DNA of 64,000 nt from Datura wrightii. Its lineage: Eukaryota > Streptophyta > Magnoliopsida > Solanales > Solanaceae. The position numbers and the translations under genes are program-made. This document shows, one piece after another, positions 43,901 to 54,746 of the stretch. Position 1 is the first letter of the stretch. The number at the start of each line of letters is the position of its first letter. The stretch is from assembly GCA_035772735.1 (NCBI GenBank), contig JASDFA010000003.1, forward strand, positions 125,541,001 to 125,605,000, given 5' to 3'. A model generated the notes under the pieces. That model ran no database searches. It was given only the letters and a program-made list of their open reading frames with translations, and had not been told where the DNA came from.

Positions 43901-44430
43901 AACCGAGCTGGTCTATGAACATCTTTTTCCAACTCTTTTTTTCCTTCCTCAACATGAGCCACGCTACCCATAGACGCTCTACTTAGGGCATCAGCCACCA
44001 CATTGGCTTTGCCAGGGTGATATAGCACGCTCATGTCATAATCTTTCAGAAGCTCTAACAATCTTCTCCGATGAAGATTTAGGTCCTTCTGGCTGAATAT
44101 ATACTAAAGGCTCTTATGATCAGTGAAAACATCCACGTGAGCCTCGTACAAGTAATATCTCCAGATTTTCAGCACAAACACCACCACCGCCAACCCCAAG
44201 TCATAAGTTGGATAATTCTTCTCATGAACCTTGAGCTTTCTAGAGGCATAGGTTATCACCCTGCCCCACTACATTAGAACACAGTCGAGTCCAACTCTAG
44301 AAGCGTTGCAGTATATCTCAAATCCATTTGATCCTTCCGGTAGGGTCAATAATGGAGCAGTAGTGAGTTGAGTTTTTAACTCCTGAAAACTCTTCTCACA
44401 CGCATCTTACCACTGGAATTTCACCTTCTT
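43901..44430 (-). pseudogene. TE8 RNase H, pseudogene
   Basis: Translating the minus strand with one stop gives SCEKSFQELKTQLTTAPLL-like sequence near 44345-44400, AYASRKLKVHEKNYPTYDL near 44200-44255, then HVDVFTDHKSL near 44110-44140, KDLNLHRRRLLELLKDYDMS near 44035-44090 and ANVVADALSRASMGSVAHV near 43960-44015. The core acidic residues appear kept. Stops occur near 44106 and 44271. It links the RT above with the integrase below. Confidence 0.78.
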
Positions 44431-45720
44431 CTAAGTCAACCTAGTTAGAGGAGATTTTATAGAAGAAAAGCCTTCCAAAAAGCCTCGGTAATTACTGGCC
44501 AAACCCAAGAAACTTCTGATTTTTGTTAGGGAGGTAGGTCTGGGCCAATGTTTCACGGCTGCTATCTCTTGATGATCAACTTGAATAACCTTACTCGAGA
44601 CCACATGACCAAGGAAATTCATGGACTTCAACCAGAATTCACACTTGCTGAACTTGGAGAATAGTTGGCAGTCTCTGAGGGTCTGAAACACTATCCTTAG
44701 GTGATTAGCATGCTCTTCCTCATTTCTGGAGTATACCAGAATGTCGTCGATAAATAAAATGACAAACATATCCATATACTGCTTGAAGAATCTATTCAGC
44801 AGGTCCATAAAGGATGCAGAGGCATTAGTTAATCCGAAGGACATAACCACAAACTAGTAGTGACCATACAGAGTCTTGAAAGTTATTTTTGGTATGTCAC
44901 ACTCTTTGACTCTTAGCTGGTGATATCCCGACCTGAGATTTATTTTGGAGAAACAGCTGGCTCCCTGATGTTGGTCGAATAGGTTGTCAATTCTAGGTAG
45001 GGGATACCTATTCTTGACTGTGACCTTGTTCAAGTGACGGTAATCGATGCACAATCTAAGGGTACCATCTTTCGTTCGAATGAATAGCACTGGAGAACCC
45101 CAGGGAGAGATGTTGGGTCTTAGAAAGCCCTTATCCAGAAGATCTTTTAGTTGCTCTTTCAACTCCTTAAGTTTAGCTGGAGCCACTCTATAAGGACGGA
45201 TGGAGATGGGTTGAGTATTTGGAATAAGGTCTATACCATAGTAAATTTCCCATTCCGGAGGAACTCTGGGAAGATCTTCAGGGAACACATCTGGAAATTC
45301 ACTTACAATAGGGACTGACTGCATAGTTAGGGTCTTAGAGTTGGAATCCTTTACAAGAACTAGATAGTAAGTACATCCTTTAGATATGAGCTTTCTGGCC
45401 TTATGATAGGAAATAAACCTACCATTAGGTGCTGAACCACTGCCTATCCATTCTAGAGTTGGCTTATTTGGAAACTGAAACCTAACGACACTAGTTCTAT
45501 AATTGACTGAGGCATAACTGGAGTGTAACCAATCCATTCAAAGAATGAGGTCAAAGTCGACCATGTATAAATCTACAAGGTCAGGTAGAATGACTTTATT
45601 GAAAACTAAAACTAGGCAATTTCTATACACCTGGCTGGCTCTAACTGACTCGCAAACTAGGGTGGAGACTGAAAATGGTTCTTACAGGACCTCTGGACTG
45701 ATATCGAACTAGACGGCTAT
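44431..45720 (-). pseudogene. TE8 protease end and reverse transcriptase, nearly intact
   Basis: The 227-codon open stretch 45537-44854 starts MDWLHSSYASVNYRTSVVRF (end of protease), passes the linker GRFISYHKARKLISKGCTYY and contains RT fingers and palm: VLFIRTKDGTLRLCIDYRHL, VKNRYPLPRIDNLFD and KINLRSGYHQLRV. One stop separates it from the 139-codon stretch 44850-44431 with MSFGLTNASASFMDLLNR, the palm signature FIDD (44754-44743), YSRNEEEHANHLRIVFQTL and SNYRGFLEGFSSI. Apart from that stop RT is complete. The start of protease is poorly kept to the right of 45540. Confidence 0.85.
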
Positions 45721-46984
45721 GTAGGGAGTCACGAATCATAGAGTGGCTCTTGGATCTAGTAGGGGATATACATCTAGGTGGAAAAGACGTAATATACCTG
45801 TGACCACGTCAGGTGAGCTATCCTGATCCTAACGAAAAGATAATGCATAAAAATAGTTTTGTCGCTAACTGCCATCCGTACCTGAAGAATTGGCCTACTG
45901 AGTTGGTTGGCCTACTGGAATTGTTGAGGTAGTGGATTTTGACCTTCCCTATCCTACTGATGGGCACTCTCTAAGTCGATGACCAAGTTGTCTGCAACCA
46001 AAATAGCCCCCTCGACCCTAAAGACAATCTCCTGGGTGGTTCTTTCCACACTTGGGGCAAGCTGGAGACCTGTTACTGGCACTGTAGCTCTGGAACTGAG
46101 AGCCAGATGATCCACCCCTCTAATCCTGGCGAGACCGAAAGGTAGGGGCACTGGCTAAGCTGGGTGTTAGATCCCTCTACTACTGCTGCTGCTGCTACGG
46201 ACTGCTGCTACCACCAGACCTCTGGTGACCATACTCTAATTGGCTAGTCCTTGCCTGCTTGTTCTTTCTCTCCATGTCCCTATGTTTTTCAGCCTCAATC
46301 TGTTGGGTATAGACAATTAGGTTGGAGAGGTCAATATCCTTAATCAGCATCGCTGTCCTTCACTCTTTGAGGACCAGGTTCGACACCCCATTTACAAATT
46401 TCAACATGAAAGCCCTTGGCTCGGCCACCATCTCTGGAGCGAATTTTCACAACCTGGTGAACTCTAAAGCGTACTCTTCTACCTTCTGGTTTCCCTGTCT
46501 CAAATTCCTGAACTCCGCTACCTTTGCCTCCTTGAGCTCTTGAGGGAAGAGTCTGTCCAGGAAGGCTGTAGTGAACTCCTCCCATTCCACCAGTCCTGCT
46601 TCCGCTGACTTCCCCTCCTTCTACTGTTCGTACAAGACTTGGGCTACCCCTTTCAGCTGGTAGGCAGCCAAGTCGACACTCTCTGAGGGACTGATACCCA
46701 TAATTTGGGTGATCTTTTGAACTTCATCCACAAATCCTTGTGGGTCTTCTCCCACCTTAGATCCATGAAATTCCGTAGGGTTCATCCCGGTGAAGTCCCA
46801 CAGTTGGGTAGCTGCTATGGAGTCGTTATTCCTGATTGGAACCACCTGCTGGATCACCTGGTTGGTAACAATTTAGGCCAGTAGCTGAATGGCTGCCCTG
46901 AATTCTAAAGTAGACACCGAGTTTTTTTGAGGGGCTGCCGGGGCTGGTGGGCTGGTCGGTGAGCATTTCTTTCCCTTCTTCCAT
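45721..46984 (-). pseudogene. TE8 gag pseudogene
   Basis: The ATG at 46984 (MEEGKEMLTDQ) is a possible start. The core reads WDFTGMNPTEFHGSKVGEDP then GFVDEVQKITQIMGISPSES in 46857-46621, then EEFTTAFLDRLFPQELKEAK near 46535-46595 and QKVEEYALEFTRL near 46460-46500. A Gln/Ser-rich segment comes from CTG repeats (46180-46215). A zinc-knuckle pair near 46000-46080 reads CPKCGKNHPGDC and then YFGCRQLGHRLREC, where the first Cys of the CCHC is Tyr. Two stops and a frameshift disable it. Confidence 0.8.
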
Positions 46985-47207
46985 TATCACGATGTGGAGA
47001 CATGATCCACTGAAATGAAACAAAGCATGATTTAGGAGGACTATTCTAGAACTGAATTTCAATGGATGACAAGGAGTATGAAATGAAGGGAGTTTTCCTA
47101 ATAACATCTCATAGCCTCCCCATCATAAGTGTAGCGCGCTTCATATCCATGAAGAGGACTCTACTCGATGCGGCTTTCAGAAATCCGAGGATACTCTAAA
47201 CCAAGTG

Positions 47208-47222
47208 TTCTGATATCAAGTT
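47208..47222 (-). other. TE8 primer binding site (initiator tRNA-Met like)
   Basis: On the minus strand AACTTGATATCAGAA directly follows the 5' LTR; it differs from the TTGGTATCAGAGC complement at a few bases. Confidence 0.7.
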
Positions 47223-49577
47223 TGTCATGCCCCGCGCTTACGCCATGGATGGGACACGGTACTGGAGTCACAAGTAACCCCAAGTCAAATCCTGGTCTAT
47301 CATACACTAGCATTCTGAGTAGCATGAAAATGTATACAGTGAAATTCTAAGGCAAAAATATGAATACTTGAAAGAAATAAAGTTGGTTCACAATATTTGA
47401 ACATATTAGAACAAAGCTACAAGTCTGAAAAACCAATCTACGTCTGAAAGCCACTATGATTGATGAGTTGTTGGGACAAAGGCCCATCTAACTCCAAATC
47501 TAAATAAAAGGAAAGAAAGTATAAATGAAGAAATAAATCTCCGTCCTTGAAGAATGAGTAGTCACCAACTAGAACAGCTGAAGTATGCGGTGAGTGATCG
47601 GCTAGCGAGGGTGAGACTGAGATCCTGCAGCTGTATCATAAAATAATACAAAATATGAGTATGCTTCAGTACTTTGAATGTACTGAGTAAATGAGAGAAA
47701 CATAACACAATGGAATAAATAAAAAAGAAAATGCTAAACTGGAAGGACATGCAATGACCAACTAAAGCTACTGAACTGAATAACTGAAATACTGAGATGG
47801 TCTAAAGGACCCTGTTTGATGGTCAAAGCATGTTCTCAATCTGGAATACTGATCTGAACTGAACTGAAACTAGACTAAATTATCTAGTGGGAGAGCCTAT
47901 AATCGACATATAACCATGTGAGCTAAACGTGGAGTCCGATGTATACACACCATCGGTAGGACCCAATATACCTTGCCAAGGTATAAAGGCATGAACTGGG
48001 TGATCACAAGAGTTTGGGGCCATGAGACGAATAGTAATTGTAACCTATGATGGCAATGTCGTTCTGGGAACCTGGGTGCGCTGGAACCCCGGTTTGCTTG
48101 GTGCTAAGTCTTACTCCCACTGGATAGTCCTAGACTGAATACTAAGCTAATAGCTCGAAGCTGGGGTCCAAGACTATTTAGGGATATATATCTAAGAGCA
48201 CCCTAAGAGTCTTATCGGATCAGATCCTGAAACTGGGTTCTAAGACTGGTCAGAGCTTCTTATCTAGAAGCATCATAACCGTCTAAAGAACAAACTAGAA
48301 TCTGAAACTGGGGCCCTAAATCTAGTTAGATCTATTTATCTAAAATGTCATGACAGCCTATTGTACTAATAAAACTAAATTCTGAAACTGATTCTAATAA
48401 CTGGAAGATACTACTGACACCTCAGGAATTTCTGTGGTCAAACTGATCAGCTGACATTTTCTGACTAACACTAAGAATTCTAACATTCTTACTAAGACTA
48501 AACTGACACTAGTGTGATTTCATTCATTGCTCCTAATGGCATGGGTGTCCACAACACTTGTAGATACAAGCAAAATTTCGATATTCAAGCACTAATGCCA
48601 ATTTCAAGACTTTCTAATTCGAGAAATAGGGCTAAATTTCACTTCAAAAGATTTAATATTATTTCAGTCACAAACTGGTGGAAAAATATGTATAATTAAC
48701 ATGGTATAATATCCCACATGATTTAGATGAAGTATGACTAGAAATTTCTAGACATTCAGTACTTTCAGGGCTACAACTGATAGAGAGAAAAAGGGAGGAA
48801 TTTGGAACACAAGGGAAGAAATATTCCTTTGTTGAATTTACACATACCTGGTGAAGAAGCTCGAAGCATTCCCTTGAGAAACTGAGGAGAAAAGGTTGCC
48901 CTAGCTCTTGCTCTGAAAAGTTCTGAGGGAAGTTCGCCGATGAATTCTAAGTGTCTGGATGGGGAGAATAGAGAAGGAAACTATTTACCCCTCCCTCGCC
49001 CAATAAGTCTGAAAATATGCTTTAAATGATGTAGTTTAGAGCCTAGGAGGGTAGGAAATTACTGAAAGACCCTTAAAAACTCGCAGGGTAAAACTGATCG
49101 ACAGTCCTCAGGGGTGATCTAACGGGTCGTGATTGGTTACCACGATTCGTGGTCACACTCGTGAGGTGCACTGCATGGAAACACTGATGGTCACCACGAG
49201 GGACCTAACGTGTCGTGGTGAGTGACCACGAGTCCCGTAAACCATACTGCCTAAAAAAATGGAGTCCCCACAGGTGACACCATGATTCGTGGTGTCCCAA
49301 ACGAGTCATGGTAGGGACATGTTGGGTACAATGCCTTCATTATTTGGTCTGAAATTATTCTTGACCACAGGTCGTATCATGACTCATGGTCACACCTGTG
49401 CTCACCCTGTTCTCCAAATTTCCAAATAAGCTCCCAGTCCTCACCATGAGTCACTTAATGACTCATGGTCACCTCCCATGGGTTCACAGAACAACTCATT
49501 CTGTGGCTTGGTGCAGATTTTCCAATTTTCTATGATTTAAGTTCCGGGTCTAGTCTTTGAGTTTCTAGGGAGTTAAA
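47223..49577 (-). repeat. TE8 5' LTR
   Basis: 2355 bp, collinear with 39782-42157. The right end reads CTAGGGAGTTAAA, a decayed GGGCATTACA, placed exactly by the TCTTT target copy that follows. ACTCGTGG-type motifs at 49120-49500; the 17-nt motif is decayed (TAAATGATGTAGTTTA, 49023-49038). Confidence 0.9.
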
Positions 49578-49582
49578 TCTTT
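49578..49582 (+). other. Target site duplication of TE8, right copy (TCTTT)
   Basis: Exact match to 39777-39781. Confidence 0.92.
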
Positions 49583-50040
49583 CTAGTCTTAAGGAAGGAA
49601 TTGAAGCAACCTACTAGAACAGCTGAACTACACTTCTATTGTAGGACTGGCTCACCCAAAAATCGGAACTCTACCACGCGGGTTCTACTATTTACTGTGG
49701 CATAACATGAATGTAGCCAATCCATGCAAAAAATAACATCAAAGTTTGTCATGGCTAGCTCTACTAAATCTGCTGAGGTTACTTTCTGAAGGACTGTGAT
49801 AGGGAAATTTCTATATAACCATTGAGATATAACTGAATCACTGACTGGAGTAGAGACTAAGAAGGGTTGTGATAGGATTATTGGGACTGACTCTGAAACT
49901 ACTAGCAACATAAGTCTTCACAAAAGACAAAGTATCCTCTAGATCCAAAAATGCATATACATCAAAGTGGAACACTCGTAATATACCATTGACTACATTT
50001 GGGGAGATCTACTTCTCCTAACGAGATGCTAGGGCATAGA
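49583..50040 (-). pseudogene. TE6 protease (right piece of pol)
   Basis: The minus strand from about 50000 gives VFHFDVYAFLDLEDTLSFV, where the protease pocket D-x-G-A reads D-L-E-D, then 49911-49636 with VSTPVSDSVISQWLYRNFPI, TNFDVIFCMDWLHSCYATVN and RVVEFRFLGEPVLQ. After a stop it continues to an SFLKTRK-like end at 49583, which joins MISKGC at 39777 once TE8 is removed. The altered pocket and stops make it inactive. Confidence 0.8.
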
Positions 50041-51230
50041 ATTTCTTCTAGCGCTGACCACCACCTGCACTAGTGGATGCACCCTACTGAGCTAAGCGTG
50101 CTGGTACGGCTGCTGAACCAGTGGCTAGGTCTCGGCCCTTATCATGGCCCTGTCTGGCTATTGGACAGTCTCTGAGCATATGTTCGGGCTTCCCATACCT
50201 GAAACAAGCACCTAAACTAGCTAAACACTGGTTCATGTGTCTCCGACCACACCTGCCATACTCTAGGATGCTGGACTTTGTGGATCTGCTCCCCTAACCT
50301 CGAGAACCTGATGTTTGTCCCCTTTGGTCGCACCTAGATCTGGATGGAACACTCATAGCTAATGGTGCTGGGGCTGATGATCTCTGGAGGGACTGTTGAT
50401 GGTGCCCATCACCAAGTCTCTACTGGGAGAATCCAACGCTATCAGTCCTGTCCCTCTTGGCCTCTCTCTCCCTTTCACTCACCTTTACCGCCTCTATTTT
50501 CTGGGCATATATAACTATATGAGGAAAGTCAATGTCCTAATAAAGTATCACAATCTGACAATCTTTGACCAAATAGTCTACTATCCCATGCACGAATCGA
50601 CTCATTCGAGCCCTCCGGTCTGCCAGTATCTCAGGTGCATACTTGGATAAGTGGGTGAACTCGAAGGCATACTCCTAAAACGTCATGTTACCTTGCCTTA
50701 GGTTCAAAAACTCAGCTACTTTAATCTACCTCATCTCATTAGGGAAGAACTGATCCAGAAATGCGGTATGGAACTCATCCCAACCAGTAGGGCCTGCTCC
50801 CATTGTCCTGCTATCCTTCCATTTCCTAAACCAGATGTGAGAAACCCTTTTTAGCTGATACGAAGCTAAATCTGCACACTCCTTGGTACATCCATGATCT
50901 AGGTGATCTTCAGAACTTCATTAATAAACTCATGTGGATCCTCGTCCACCTTTGACCCAGGGAACTTTGGAGGGTTCATCCTAAGAAAATCTATAACTCT
51001 CACTGTTGTCGCATTCTCATTCTGAGGGACATGTGTTGTCGCCTGTTGGTTGACTTGTGGGGTCTAAGCCTCACTAGCATTTATATGGCAGCCCTAAACT
51101 CTGCATGGGCCACCTGCTTGGGTACATTATCCTCGGGGGCTGGCAGGGCCTGTTGGTGCCTATCTTTGTTGCCATTCTCGTGGCCATTTCAATTTCTGTT
51201 CCTTCTTTTGTTAACTTGGCGAGGAGGCAT
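50041..51230 (-). pseudogene. TE6 gag pseudogene
   Basis: The ATG at 51230 starts MPPRQVNKRRNRN, like TE4 gag. The core is recognisable through frameshifts: APKFPGSKVDEDPHEFINEV-like near 50910-50965, then a FLDQFFPNEMR-like motif near 50740-50760 and EFTHLSKYAPEI-like near 50625-50665. A zinc-knuckle pair lies near 50165-50260 (CGRRHMNQC, then CFRYGKPEHMLRDCP where the second Cys is Tyr). Many stops. Order and strand match the other TE6 pieces. Confidence 0.75.
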
Positions 51231-51423
51231 AATTCTACAAGCGTGTATGGTATGAGTTAGAAGGATAGAGAGACATTTCATCGCACGACATAGATCATGA
51301 AAGAAGGGAACATTTCCTAAACGTCCGGTAGCCTCTTTGTCATAACGGTGGCGCGCTTCACACCCATAAAATAGACTCCACTTAACGAGGCTTTCGGAGA
51401 CCAAAGGATACTTCAAAACCTAA

Positions 51424-51437
51424 TGCTATATCAAGTT
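51424..51437 (-). other. TE6 primer binding site (initiator tRNA-Met like, decayed)
   Basis: On the minus strand AACTTGATATAGCA follows the LTR end CGGGTCATGACA. Recognisable only by position and the AACTTG(G/A)TAT core. Confidence 0.55.
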
Positions 51438-53681
51438 TGTCATGACCCGAACATAGGCTCGGATTGAGACACGGGAGAAAGAACCCCAAGAGGCTCCAAG
51501 TACACCAATGGAACAAACATAACATCTAAGCTCAATATTTTAAATGCAGAAATCTAATATGTAACATAGCAGTAGTATGAAAATCTCATAAAATATGAAC
51601 ATCTGAATACATAACACAGGTTTGAAACTGAATACATAGTATGTCTAATAAGCCTCTACTGCTGACGAATTGATGGGACAAGACCCCAACTAACTCACTA
51701 AAGTTTGAAACTGAAAATACTGAATATAAATGATAAAAAAGGCCCTTGAAAGATGAGGACTCACTAACTCTGACTGGGAGATGCTAACACTAATGATCTG
51801 GCTAGTAGCGGGACTGAGCCTAAATGTTTGATCCTGTATCATAAAACAATACAATATAAAATATGCGGTTAGTACGTGGAACGTATCGAATATGCAAGGT
51901 AAGTAAAACCGCTAAGTAAGTAAAATAGGAGATCATGCATATCATAAACATTTCATCATAAGTGTCTGAGAGTAGGGCATGCATGCTATTATATGAAAAC
52001 ATGACTTAAATATAATTGAATATCATAACTGAATCGAATGACCCAAAGCTGAAAACTGTTAATCATAAGTAAAACAGAACATTGGGTTAAACCTACTGAA
52101 AACATAATAATGTGACTGATGAACATACATAACTAAAATCATGAGGAAAAATGGGAGACTCATCATATAACCAACATTACCACGATAGAGCTAACGTGCT
52201 CCCAACTATTACACTTAAGTGGGCAGAGCCATCCAAAGCCTTGCTAGGGCTAAGGAAGCTACCATGATATCGATATCAAGCGAAAGGCCCCTTGGGTGCA
52301 GGGGAAGCTCACAAGGGAGGTCCCAAGTAATATGAACATACCTACATTGACACATAATTTTGAGTCATAGGGTTGACTGACCCTTAGCCTACTCGGTGCT
52401 AGATACTACTCCCAAAAAGATGCATATGTTCTCCATCTTCTTTCAGCGTAGCTAACCATTTTCTAGTGAAAAAGATGGATCATGACATGACATACATATT
52501 CTGAATACATAACATGAAGAGCCTTGGCTCCAACTATACCACACTGAACAAGAGTGGGAGTCTAGACTCCAAAATCATGTGGTAAGCTAATAACTTTGAA
52601 TTTAGATAAATCTAGAAATATACTTGATCATATGGGCTTGCCTAATACTTAGACATGCTTGAAATATACTTTGATCACTCAAAACATGAACATAGACATG
52701 GGTAATTCGAAATCATACTTTCATCATGAACATCTCATAATAACTAGAAGCATCGATAATAATCTCATCTTTTCATGAACTTCCATAGATGGGCATCATA
52801 AAACTTTGAAATCATAATTTGTAATTGAAAACGTTACAAAACATGCCCATAAATCATAATTCAATAAAAACAAGCATAGAGAATACACATGATAGATACT
52901 TAGATAATTCACAAGTTGGGTTAAAACCCCATAGATTTATCAACTTAGAAATCTCATGAAATTGTAGAGGGATTGGGCATGGGAGTGGATGGATACACCC
53001 ATTCATAACCCTACATACCTGGGAAATTCTAATTACACACTCTTCTTGAATGCACAAAGGAATTTAAGGAAAAACTTGATCAATCCAAAGCTTGATCACC
53101 CTTAGAAACTACTAGGCTTGCACGTATGGAGTGGAATAGGCCTAGAATGAACTAAACCCTGTTAAAACACACTTATCTGTGCTTAAAACGGTGTAGTTTA
53201 GGCCTTAGGAACTTAGGAGTTATGGAAAATCCTTTAATAAATTCACAGGTACACACTACTAGTCCCAATGAGGGACTGTACGACTCATCATCAAGGACCA
53301 CAACTCGTGGTCTGCCTTCCGTCGTCAACACTGGAAACTTATAATCCTTGGTCACCATGAGGGACACCCCGATTCGTGGTGTACCCTATAACTCATGGTG
53401 ACTAGTCATTTGGAGCACTGCTAAACCTTCAACATCCAAATCACACTCTTGACCATAGCCAACTTAACAACTTGTGTTGCTGACCATGACTCGTGGCTTC
53501 ACCCGTGGTCAACCCCCAACCCAAAAAACCAACCAAACCTTCCCCCTCCCTATGAGTCACCTAATGAATCGTGGTGCACCTCACGGGTCACTAGATGACT
53601 CTTCCTGTGACCTGGTGAAAAAAATTAGATTTCCTCCATTTCAATCCTTGGGTCTGATCTTAGGGCTTTCGGGGTATTACT
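51438..53681 (-). repeat. TE6 5' LTR
   Basis: 2244 bp, TGTCATGACCCGAAC at the left to TTTCGGGGTATTACT at the right (start TGTAATACCCC on the minus strand, last base changed). ACTCGTGG-type motifs at 53240-53620; the 17-nt motif, reverse orientation, at 53184-53200. The last ~490 bp are part of a later tandem duplication. Confidence 0.87.
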
Positions 53682-54374
53682 TGCATTAATTTTAGAGAAA
53701 GAAAGTATGTGAAACTTTGAATTCTTGAATGTGACAATTGCTTCATCTAGTGAAATTCTTGATTAATTCATGTCGAATGGTAGTTTAGGCCTTAGGAATT
53801 TAGGAATTATAGAAAATCCCTTAATATATTCGCAAGAAAATACACACCGTCAATTCCAATGAGCGACTGGATGACTCATCATCGAGGACCAAAACTCGTG
53901 GTGTGCCTTCCATCATCAACACTAGAAACTTATCATCCCTGGTCACCACGAGGAACACCACGACTCGTGGTGTACCTGATGACTCGTGGTGACTAGTCGT
54001 TGGGAGCACTGCGAAACCTTCAACATCCAAATCAGACTTTTGACCTTGGCCAACTTAATAACTTGTGGTGCTTACCACGAGTCGTGGCTCCACCCGAGGT
54101 CAACCCCCAACCAAAAAATCCAGCAAACCTTCCCTCCTCCCCTTGAGTCCCCTAATGACTCGTGGTGCACCTCTCGTGTCACTGGACGACTCGTCCTGTG
54201 ACCTGGTACAGAAATTCCTATTTTCTCCATTTCAACCCTCAGTTCTGATCTTAGGGCTTTTGGGGTAATACATGCATTAATTTTAGAGAAAGAAAGTACA
54301 TGAAACTTTGAATTCTTGAATGTGACAATTGCTTCAGCTGGTGAAATTCTTGATTAATTCATGTTGAATGGTAG
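53197..54374 (+). repeat. ~590-bp tandem duplication across the right end of TE6
   Basis: Copy 1 is 53197-53783 and copy 2 is 53784-54374. Both begin TTTAGGCCTTAGGAA and end TTGATTAATTCATG...GGTAG. Each holds the terminal ~490 bp of the TE6 LTR, the TGCAT target copy and ~100 bp of TE3. GTAG at both breakpoints is a likely microhomology. Copy 2 keeps the LTR end better (GGGGTAATACA then TGCAT). Confidence 0.88.
53682..53686 (+). other. Target site duplication of TE6, right copy (TGCAT)
   Basis: Matches 27782-27786. A second copy arose with the tandem duplication (near 54274). Confidence 0.82.
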
Positions 54375-54746
54375 TAAATTTTTGTTGGCTGTTTGACTTG
54401 AATATTGTTACTCCATTACTTGAATTACTTGAATTGTGAATTGGAGAAGGAAAGTGAGATGGATTTCCTAGATAATGCATTCTTGATTTAAAGCTAAAGG
54501 GTAGAGGAGATTTCAAAAGAAAGAAAACAATTCATGAACTTTGTGTAGTATGGAGTTAGTGAATTAAATTGGATTGTTAGATTGGATGATGATGGGGGAA
54601 GTCTTGAGTACCCTATTTGACAAATTCTCACATATACGCTAGCAAATTAAGTATGGCGTGAATTTTGCAGCTTCCACACTTAGTTTTCCATTTGGTTCAC
54701 AAACTAATTTTGTAGAGTTCTTGATTTTTTTTGCTTGATAGGTATA
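54375..54746 (+). other. TE3 non-coding stretch before the second ORF
   Basis: AT-rich sequence without a recognised gene. It ends in a T-rich run, TTTTTTTTGCTTGATAG, which looks like a plant 3' splice site just before the ATG of the second ORF. Together with the GTAATG site near 27567 it could be the end of an intron. Confidence 0.4.

Larger units (their letters stand above)
39782..49577 (-). mobile_element. TE8: chromovirus on minus strand inside TE6 pol
   Basis: 9796 bp between perfect TCTTT duplications. From right to left: 5' LTR (47223-49577), primer site, gag, protease/RT, RNase H, integrase, chromodomain-like tail, polypurine tract, 3' LTR (39782-42157). The RT region is the least broken here. 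The LTRs differ at roughly 12% of positions over the first ~260 bp. The gag sequence differs from that of TE1/TE4/TE7, so it is a separate subfamily. Confidence 0.93.
27787..53681 (-). mobile_element. TE6: chromovirus on minus strand inside TE3, host of TE7 and TE8
   Basis: Pieces 27787-28881, 37819-39781 and 49583-53681 (second TE8 target copy removed) form one minus-strand element. From right to left it reads 5' LTR, primer site, gag, protease, RT, RNase H, then a deletion removing integrase, polypurine tract and the start of the 3' LTR, then the rest of that LTR. Target duplication TGCAT. TE7 sits in the left LTR and TE8 in pol; removing them restores continuous homology in both places. 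Confidence 0.85.
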
